Assembly (NCBI RefSeq): GCF_000284255.1
Contig: NC_017075.1
Location: 248,001 to 312,000 of the forward strand
DNA: 64,000 nt
Source: Rubrivivax gelatinosus IL144
Lineage (GTDB): Bacteria; Pseudomonadota; Gammaproteobacteria; Burkholderiales; Burkholderiaceae_C
Reading direction: 5' to 3'
Shown: positions 58,667 through 64,000 of the stretch, one piece after another
Position numbering within the stretch: the first letter of the stretch is position 1
Layout of the letters: each line of letters starts with the position of its first letter
Notes under the pieces: generated by a model
Seen by the model: the letters and a program-made list of their open reading frames with translations, nothing else
Told to the model about the DNA's origin: nothing
Database searches by the model: none
Translations under genes and position numbers: made by a program

Positions 58667-59833
58667 CTATTGAGGCCGCGCGCCGCGCGGCCACAGCGCC
58701 CACAGCCGCAGCGGCTGCTTCATGCGCCCGGCCTGGGCCTCGGCGTCGGCGCCCCAGCCCCAGAAGTAGTCGGCGCGCACCGCGCCGACGATCGCGCTGC
58801 CGGTGTCCTGGGCGACGACGAGGCGGCGCAGCGGCGTCGCCGACAGCGGCTCGGTCGTGTCCAGCCAGACCGGCGTGCCGTAGGGGATGCTGCCGGCGTC
58901 CACCGCGATCGAACGCCCCGGCACCAGCGGCACGCCCTGCGCGCCGCGCGGGCCGATGCTCGGGTCGGGCAGCGGTTCCTCGCGGAAGAAGACGACGCGC
59001 GGATTGGCCCACAGCATCTCCTGCACGCGCTGCGGGTTGCGCCGCGCCCAGGCGCGGATCGCCGGCCAGGAGGCGGTGTCCAGCGTCAGCTCGCCGCGTT
59101 CGACCAGCCAGCGGCCGACCGACTTGTAGGGCTGCTCGTTGTGGCCGGCGAAGGCCAGGCGCACGAGGCGGCGGCTGCCGTCGGCTTCGGTCAAGGCCAG
59201 CCGGCCCGAGCCCTGCACCTGCAGCAGCAGCGCGTCCAGCGGGTCGGCGACCCAGGCGATCTCGCGCCCGCGCAGTGCGGCCTTGGCCGCCGGCAGCGTG
59301 TCGAACTGCTGGCGCGTCCAGCCGGGCTTGGCCATCGTGCCGGGCGCCGGCGGGCCGTACAGCGGCACGCGGAACTCGCCACGCGGCTGGCGCACGGCCT
59401 CGACCAATGGCTCGAAGTAGCCGGTGGCCAGCCCGTCGACCTGGCCGTCGGGCGCCTCGACGCGCCAGGGCTGCAGCCAGCGCGCCAGCCAGGCGCGGGC
59501 CGTGCCGTCGTCGGCCGGCGGCTCCAGCATCGCGCGTGCGCAGACCTCGGCCCAGCCCGGGGCCGGCCGGCCGCAGCTGGCGCGCAGCGCCGGCCAGACC
59601 TCGGCGATGCGGTCGTCGTTCCAGCCGGGCAGCTCGGTCCAGTCGACCGGCACCCAGCGCGAACGGGCGCGCTCGACGGCGTTGGCCGCCGGCGGGTGTG
59701 GGACGGTGGGGCGAACTTCTTCGACCGGTGCCGGCCGCTCGGGCGGCAGCGGCACGGAGGTGCAGGCGGCGAGCAGCACGGCCGCGACCCCGGCCGCGAC
59801 CCGGTGGCGCCGCGGCGCAAGAATCCAGGGCAT
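58667..59833 (-). CDS. mltA: Membrane-bound lytic murein transglycosylase A
   Basis: A 388-residue lipoprotein: signal MPWILAPRRHRVAAGVAAVL with lipobox LLAAC. The MltA barrel spans the middle (GLATGYFEPLVEAVRQPRGE, QVQGSGRLALTEADGSRRLV). The C-terminal 3D domain holds the catalytic Asp pattern VAQDTGSAIVGAVRADYFWG. It cleaves peptidoglycan glycan strands to 1,6-anhydro products at the outer membrane. Its start codon overlaps, on the opposite strand, that of a possible small gene. Confidence 0.94.
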   Translation of the reverse strand: MPWILAPRRHRVAAGVAAVLLAACTSVPLPPERPAPVEEVRPTVPHPPAANAVERARSRWVPVDWTELPGWNDDRIAEVWPALRASCGRPAPGWAEVCARAMLEPPADDGTARAWLARWLQPWRVEAPDGQVDGLATGYFEPLVEAVRQPRGEFRVPLYGPPAPGTMAKPGWTRQQFDTLPAAKAALRGREIAWVADPLDALLLQVQGSGRLALTEADGSRRLVRLAFAGHNEQPYKSVGRWLVERGELTLDTASWPAIRAWARRNPQRVQEMLWANPRVVFFREEPLPDPSIGPRGAQGVPLVPGRSIAVDAGSIPYGTPVWLDTTEPLSATPLRRLVVAQDTGSAIVGAVRADYFWGWGADAEAQAGRMKQPLRLWALWPRGARPQ

Positions 59834-59948
59834 GGTGCTGATTGTGCTGGAGGCGCTGGCGGCGCTCGTGCTGCTGGTCTTGATCGTCTGGTGGACGATG
59901 TTCGCCGGGCGGCGCCGGGGCGAGCGCCGACCCGACGACGAGGCCTGA
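59832..59948 (+). CDS. Possible 38-residue single-helix membrane protein
   Basis: The reading frame encodes one strong hydrophobic helix (about 2-26, with ALAALVLLVLIVWWTMF) and a charged tail GRRRGERRPDDEA, the pattern of an N-out, C-in small membrane protein. Its ATG shares CATG with the divergent mltA start. The ribosome site is weak (CCAGGGC). The downstream 76 bases to the Kef gene hold a strong ribosome site for that gene. Coding is supported by the orderly hydrophobic/positive layout; expression is unproven. Confidence 0.45.
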   Translation: MVLIVLEALAALVLLVLIVWWTMFAGRRRGERRPDDEA

Positions 59949-60024
59949 TCCGACGTCCCCGTCGGAGCGCGCACGGAACTCAGCGCCTCCCGGCGGTGTC
60001 TCTCCTCTTCACAAGGAGAGAGGG

Positions 60025-61269
60025 ATGCTCGAAGACATTGCAGGTTACCTGCAGATCGAGTCGTGGCCGCTGGTGCCGCAGATGCCGTTCTGGGGGGCGC
60101 TCGCGCTGGTCGCCGGCGCGCTGCTGGGCGAAGGCGTGCGGCGTGCGTTCGGCGTGCCGCGCATCGTCGGCTACAGCGCGGTCGGCCTGGTCATCGGCCT
60201 GGGCGGCTGGGGCGGCGGCGTGCTGCACGGCCCGGCGCGGCTGGTCGTCGACCTGGCGCTGGCGCTGCTGCTGTTCGAGCTGGGCAGCCGCGTGCGCCTG
60301 CGCTGGCTGCAGGCCAACCCGGCGCTGCTGGCCACCAGCGCGCTCGAAGCCTTCGCCAGCCTGGCCGCGATCTACCTCGCGCTGCGCGCCTTCGGCCAGC
60401 CGGTCAACGTGGCGCTGGCCTGCGCGACGCTGGGCACCTGCGCTTCGGGTGCGGTGATCGCGCGCGTGGCCGGCGAGCTGAAGTCCGCCGGCCAGGTGAC
60501 CGAACGCATGATCGTGCTGACGGCGCTGAACACGCTGCTGGCGGTGCTGGCGCACAAGCTGGTCATCGGCTGGCTGCACCTGGACGTCGGCGGCGACTGG
60601 GTGCGTGCGGTGTCGCAGCCGCTGTGGGCCTTCGGCGGCTCGGTGCTGCTGGCGGCGCTGCTGTCGCGGCTCGTCGCCTGGGTCGCGCGCCGGCTGGACC
60701 TGCGCGACGAGAACGCCGCGCTGCTGCTGCTGGGCATGATCGTGCTGGCGCTGACCGTCGCCCAGCTGCTCAACCTGTCGACGCTGCTGGTGCCGCTGCT
60801 GGCCGGCGTGCTGCTGCGCAACTCGACCGAACGCCCCTGGGTCTGGCCGCGCCACTTCGGCACCGCCGGCGGCGTGCTGGTGCTGATGCTGTTCGTCGTC
60901 GTCGGCAGCGTCGTCACGCTGGACGCGCTGCTGGTCGGCGGCGGGCTGGCGGTCGTGCTGCTGCTCGCCCGCGGCATCGCCAAGACCGCCTCGGTCTTCG
61001 CCTTCGCGCGCTGGAGCGGCATCGGCCTGCGCCAGGCCGCCGGGCTGTCGCTTGCGCTGACGCCGCTGTCGGGCACGGTGCTGGTGCTGCTGACCGACCT
61101 GCAGCTCACGCACCCCGGCTTCGCGCCGGCGGTGGTGCCGATCGTGTTGTCGGCGATCGCCTTCATGGAGCTGCTGGGGCCGCTGGCGGTGCAGGCCGGC
61201 CTGCGCCTGGCTGGCGAGCACCGGCCCGAGCCTTCGTGGCGCGCGCCGCAGGCGGAGGTGGCGGCATGA
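60025..61269 (+). CDS. CPA2-type K+/H+ or Na+/H+ antiporter, Kef-like, without TrkA domain
   Basis: A 414-residue membrane protein with about twelve helices of the Kef/CPA2 fold: [40 protein letters not shown] and [20 protein letters not shown]. It ends after the membrane domain, so the nucleotide-binding RCK/TrkA-N module that gates KefB/KefC is missing. AAGGAGAGAGGG precedes ATG 60025. Its stop overlaps the ybdK start (ATGA), linking a cation antiporter to a glutamate-cysteine ligase-like enzyme. Confidence 0.88.
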   Translation: MLEDIAGYLQIESWPLVPQMPFWGALALVAGALLGEGVRRAFGVPRIVGYSAVGLVIGLGGWGGGVLHGPARLVVDLALALLLFELGSRVRLRWLQANPALLATSALEAFASLAAIYLALRAFGQPVNVALACATLGTCASGAVIARVAGELKSAGQVTERMIVLTALNTLLAVLAHKLVIGWLHLDVGGDWVRAVSQPLWAFGGSVLLAALLSRLVAWVARRLDLRDENAALLLLGMIVLALTVAQLLNLSTLLVPLLAGVLLRNSTERPWVWPRHFGTAGGVLVLMLFVVVGSVVTLDALLVGGGLAVVLLLARGIAKTASVFAFARWSGIGLRQAAGLSLALTPLSGTVLVLLTDLQLTHPGFAPAVVPIVLSAIAFMELLGPLAVQAGLRLAGEHRPEPSWRAPQAEVAA

Positions 61270-62390
61270 GCCTCGAGAAGTTCTCCGATTCGCGCCCGCT
61301 GACGCTGGGCGTCGAGCTCGAGCTGCAGATCGTCTCGACGCACGACTACGACCTGACCCCGGCGGCCGCCGACCTGCTGCGCCTGCTGGGCAAGCGCAAG
61401 CTGCCCGGCAGCATCGTGCCCGAGATCACCGACAGCATGATCGAGCTGTCGACCGGCATCTGCGAGGACCATGCCGACGCGCTGGCGCAGCTGACCGAGA
61501 TCCGCGACGCGCTGGTCGCCTCGGCCGACAAGCTGGGCGTCGCGCTGTCGGGCGGCGGCACGCACCCGTTCCAGGACTGGAGCCAGCGCCGCATCTTCGA
61601 CAAACCCCGCTTCAAGCAGATCAGCGAGCTCTACGGCTACCTGTCCAAGCAGTTCACGATCTTCGGCCAGCACGTGCACGTGGGCTGCGCCAACGCCGAC
61701 GAGGCGCTGGTGCTGCTGCACGGGCTGGGGCGCTACATCCCGCACCTGATCGCGCTGTCGGCCTCGTCGCCCTTCGTGCAGGGCACCGACACCGCCTTCC
61801 ACTCGGCGCGGCTGAACTCGGTGTTCGCCTTCCCGCTGTCGGGCCGCGCGCCCTTCGTGCTGACCTGGGAGGACTTCGGCGTCTTCTTCGCCAAGATGAC
61901 GCGCACCGGCGTCGTCAAGAGCATGAAGGACTTCTACTGGGACATCCGGCCCAAGCCCGAGTTCGGCACGATCGAGGTGCGTGTGCTCGACACCCCGCTG
62001 ACGATCGAGAAGGCCGCGGCGATGGCCGGGCTGATCCAGTGCCTGGCGCGCTGGCTGCGTGTCGAGCGCCCGTTCCAGCCGGCCGAGGACGATTACCTGC
62101 CCTACACCTTCAACCGCTTCCAGGCCTGCCGCTTCGGGCTGGACGCGCTCTACGTCGACCCCGGCAGCGGCGAGCACCGCCCGCTGCGCGAGGATCTGCA
62201 GGCGCTGCTGGTCCGCCTGGAGCCGCACGCCGCCGACCTGCGCGCCGAAGGTGCCTTGCAGTTCCTGCGCCGCGAGCTGGAAGGCCACGGCAACGACGCC
62301 TGCTGGATCCGCGCGACGCAGGCGCGCGAGCACCTGCTCAACGAAGTGGTGCGGCGGCAGACGCTGCGCTGGGCCGGACGGGGCGGCTGA
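61266..62390 (+). CDS. ybdK: YbdK-family carboxylate-amine ligase (glutamate-cysteine ligase type 2)
   Basis: A 374-residue member of the GCS2 family, normal length. It opens [20 protein letters not shown] with the metal-binding Glu residues, then [60 protein letters not shown] and [21 protein letters not shown]. coli YbdK has weak glutamate-cysteine ligase activity; the physiological amine is unknown. It is translationally coupled to the Kef-type gene. A dedicated gshA exists elsewhere in the window, so this is probably not the main route to glutathione. Confidence 0.93.
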   Translation: MSLEKFSDSRPLTLGVELELQIVSTHDYDLTPAAADLLRLLGKRKLPGSIVPEITDSMIELSTGICEDHADALAQLTEIRDALVASADKLGVALSGGGTHPFQDWSQRRIFDKPRFKQISELYGYLSKQFTIFGQHVHVGCANADEALVLLHGLGRYIPHLIALSASSPFVQGTDTAFHSARLNSVFAFPLSGRAPFVLTWEDFGVFFAKMTRTGVVKSMKDFYWDIRPKPEFGTIEVRVLDTPLTIEKAAAMAGLIQCLARWLRVERPFQPAEDDYLPYTFNRFQACRFGLDALYVDPGSGEHRPLREDLQALLVRLEPHAADLRAEGALQFLRRELEGHGNDACWIRATQAREHLLNEVVRRQTLRWAGRGG

Positions 62391-62420
62391 GCGCCGGCTC
62401 CGTGCCGGGTCAGCGCGGGC

Positions 62421-62861
62421 TCAGCGCGAGTACGCCGCCTTCGCCTGCCGCCGGCTCTCGGCCAGCGAGCGCAGCGCCTTGTCGAGGCCCATGCTGTCGA
62501 CGGCCGAGTTGATCGCCTGCATCAGCAGTTCCTCGGCCTTGTCCTGGCTGGCGTAGTCGTTGGTCTTGGTCGACGAGCCGCCGAACTCGTTGGTGAAGAC
62601 CATCAGCGTCTTGTCCTTGAGCATCACGGTCGCCCAGGCGATCGACTTGTTGCCCAGCACCGTGGCCTGGCCGTCGATGACCAGCGCCGCATTGGCGGCG
62701 GCCAGCTTCTGGCAGACCTGGTCGTAGTTCTCGAAGCCCCAGCCGTTCTGGCGCACGATCTTGATGATCTGCTCGGTCGAGGTGTTGTAGTTGACCGAGC
62801 AGGCGCCGGCCTGGAACGGGGTGGCGCAGACGGCGGCGACGAGGGCAAGTTTCTTCAGCAT
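62421..62861 (-). CDS. Small secreted protein of unknown function
   Basis: A 146-residue exported protein, not recognised. The Sec signal is MLKKLALVAAVCATPFQAGA. The mature domain is alpha/beta: STEQIIKIVRQNGWGFENYD, LVIDGQATVLGNKSIAWATV, KDKTLMVFTNEFGGSSTKTN, and a long C-terminal helix ending in SRRQAKAAYSR. One Cys (QVC) besides the one at the signal end could form a disulfide. A flagellar-type promoter candidate lies 101-128 bases upstream. Confidence 0.78.
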   Translation of the reverse strand: MLKKLALVAAVCATPFQAGACSVNYNTSTEQIIKIVRQNGWGFENYDQVCQKLAAANAALVIDGQATVLGNKSIAWATVMLKDKTLMVFTNEFGGSSTKTNDYASQDKAEELLMQAINSAVDSMGLDKALRSLAESRRQAKAAYSR

Positions 62862-62961
62862 GGTGATGTCGGGAAGATCGACGCGTAGGCCGGCCGGGGC
62901 GCGTCGCCAGCGCCTCGGGCGTCGTTCGGGGCGGGCCGTCCGCTGCGGCCTGCCGTCCCCC

Positions 62962-62989
62962 CTTTCGGCCCGGACGGGCCGTGACTTAA
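62962..62989 (-). promoter_or_regulatory. Candidate sigma-28 (FliA) promoter
   Basis: The minus strand reads TTAAG, 15 bases, GCCGAAAG, against the FliA pattern TAAAG/TCAAG-N15-GCCGATAA: four of five and six of eight matches with exact spacing. It faces the small secreted gene. The spacer contains CGGCCCG-GA-CGGGCCG dyad symmetry. One isolated match can arise by chance. Confidence 0.35.
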
Positions 62990-63010
62990 GTCCCGCCCGG
63001 CGGCCCGGCT

Positions 63011-64000
63011 TCAGCCCTGCGGCGGCCGCACGAAGGACAGCGGGTCGCGCCGCAGCCGGCGCCAGACAGCCGCGGTGATGCGCTGGCGCTCGCGCACCTG
63101 GATGCTGCGCGAACGCAGCGCCACCTTGAACGCGAGCCAGAAGCTCACCGTCAGGTTCAGCACGCCGGTCAGCAGGATGCCGGCCGCGCACCACCAGAAC
63201 GCCGGCTGGCGCAGCACCTCGAAGCCCAGCGCGCCGGCAGCCGCGGCCAGCTGGCCGGTGGACAGCGTCACGTGGCGCACCTCCAGCGGCAGCGCGAAGA
63301 ACGAGGCCAGCGCCGGCACCAGGCCGAGCATCATGCCCAGCGAGACGTTGGCCACCAGGCCCGAGACGTTGGCGCGCCACCAGGCCGCCCAGCGCTGCGC
63401 TCGCGCCTGGCCCAGCCGGGCGACGAAACGCGGGTTCCAGGCGATCGCGCTGTCGAGCCGGTGGTAGACGAACCAGTTCTCGGCCCAGCCGGCGATCAGC
63501 GAACTGGCGAACAGCAGCACGCCGGTGAAGGCGGCGTAGAGCAGCGTCGGGCCGAGCAGCGTCAGCGAGTGCAGCACGTACTCGGCCTGGTGCTCGCCGA
63601 CCAGCGGCACGCCGAAGATGCCTTCCCAGGCGAGCTGGATCGTCAGCGCGATCGGCCCGCAGACCGCGAGGTTGCCGATGATCCCGGCGGCCTGCGAGCG
63701 GATCAGTTGCGCGACGCGGTCGACGAAAGCCTCGATCTCGGCGTCGCCGGTGCCGGCGGCCAGCGACTCGGCCATCGCCGGCGCCGTCATCGCCGGCTGC
63801 TTGGTCGCCACCGTCCAGTGCAGCAGCATGATGACGACGAAGCTGGCGGCGTAGTTCACGCCCGACCAGAAACCGGTCCAGAACGCCGCCAGGCCGAGCG
63901 CGGCGATCGCGAACTTCAGGTAGGTGGTGCCGGCGATGACCGCGCCGCCGCCGGCAGCAGCACGCAGCATCTCGCGCCACTCGCCGAGGTCGCGCGTGAT
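63011..64000 (-). CDS. Gcr/COG4389-family membrane protein ('site-specific recombinase'), C-terminal part
   Basis: The gene enters from the right edge, open for all 330 codons seen; its start is outside. Several membrane helices are visible (TYLKFAIAALGLAAFWTGFW, NYAASFVVIMLLHWTVATKQ, GIIGNLAVCGPIALTIQLAW), as is the family segment AGWAENWFVYHRLDSAIAWN. Databases call this family site-specific recombinase Gcr, but there is no recombinase catalytic motif and the protein is clearly an integral membrane protein of unknown function. The 149 bases between it and the small secreted gene contain only the possible promoter above. Confidence 0.85.
   Translation of the reverse strand: MTRDLGEWREMLRAAAGGGAVIAGTTYLKFAIAALGLAAFWTGFWSGVNYAASFVVIMLLHWTVATKQPAMTAPAMAESLAAGTGDAEIEAFVDRVAQLIRSQAAGIIGNLAVCGPIALTIQLAWEGIFGVPLVGEHQAEYVLHSLTLLGPTLLYAAFTGVLLFASSLIAGWAENWFVYHRLDSAIAWNPRFVARLGQARAQRWAAWWRANVSGLVANVSLGMMLGLVPALASFFALPLEVRHVTLSTGQLAAAAGALGFEVLRQPAFWWCAAGILLTGVLNLTVSFWLAFKVALRSRSIQVRERQRITAAVWRRLRRDPLSFVRPPQG

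Overview
The window is a very GC-rich, densely packed stretch of ordinary chromosome. Gene content (split MetH carrying only the C-terminal modules, SAH riboswitch, glucokinase-HexR fusion, amtB-glnK beside gshA, a fused indolepyruvate:ferredoxin oxidoreductase) and codon use point to a betaproteobacterium of the order Burkholderiales, probably near Rubrivivax, Roseateles or Leptothrix. I saw no rRNA, tRNA, CRISPR array, insertion sequence, phage gene or integrase. The one gene of a family called 'recombinase' is a membrane protein.

Layout. 1-2.6 kb: a cut-off aminotransferase and an EamA exporter, divergent from a MocR-type regulator with a clear operator. 2.7-6.8 kb: an unknown gene, an ABC-F ATPase and an SHMT-like PLP enzyme that has lost residues typical of true SHMT. 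6.8-14.2 kb: glutathione synthesis (gshA, gshB) interleaved with kup and benE, then amtB-glnK behind a sigma-54 promoter and an NtrC site. 14.6-18.9 kb: comM and a split metH led by an S-adenosylhomocysteine riboswitch.

19-37.7 kb is the most coherent region, a complete maltodextrin/alpha-glucan uptake system. It holds a glucokinase-HexR fusion, a second glucokinase, LamB, the MalK-MalE-MalF-MalG ABC transporter, a periplasmic alpha-amylase, a free-standing secreted CBM41 protein, a lipoprotein GH13 amylase and a lipoprotein pullulanase. The inferred order of work is this: surface lipoproteins cut and debranch glucan, LamB admits maltodextrins, the periplasmic amylase and MalE handle them, MalFGK imports them, and glucokinase phosphorylates the glucose released. 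No MalQ, MalP or MalZ is seen. Four intergenic palindromes of form TGTAG-N5-(C/A)TAC lie only at these genes and resemble HexR operators, so the fusion protein may control the whole set.

37.8-48.2 kb: a Rep-type helicase, a redoxin, a LytTR two-component pair, a LysR/Rrf2 divergent pair and a TRAP transporter with an unusual insertion. 48.4-57.7 kb: a cytochrome b561/YceI cluster, a Nudix protein, the indolepyruvate oxidoreductase with a divergent Lrp regulator, and a tandem pair of GGDEF proteins, the second with a ruined active site. 57.7-64 kb: an EamA transporter, MltA, a possible 38-residue membrane protein, a Kef-type antiporter coupled to YbdK, a small secreted protein and a truncated Gcr-family membrane protein.
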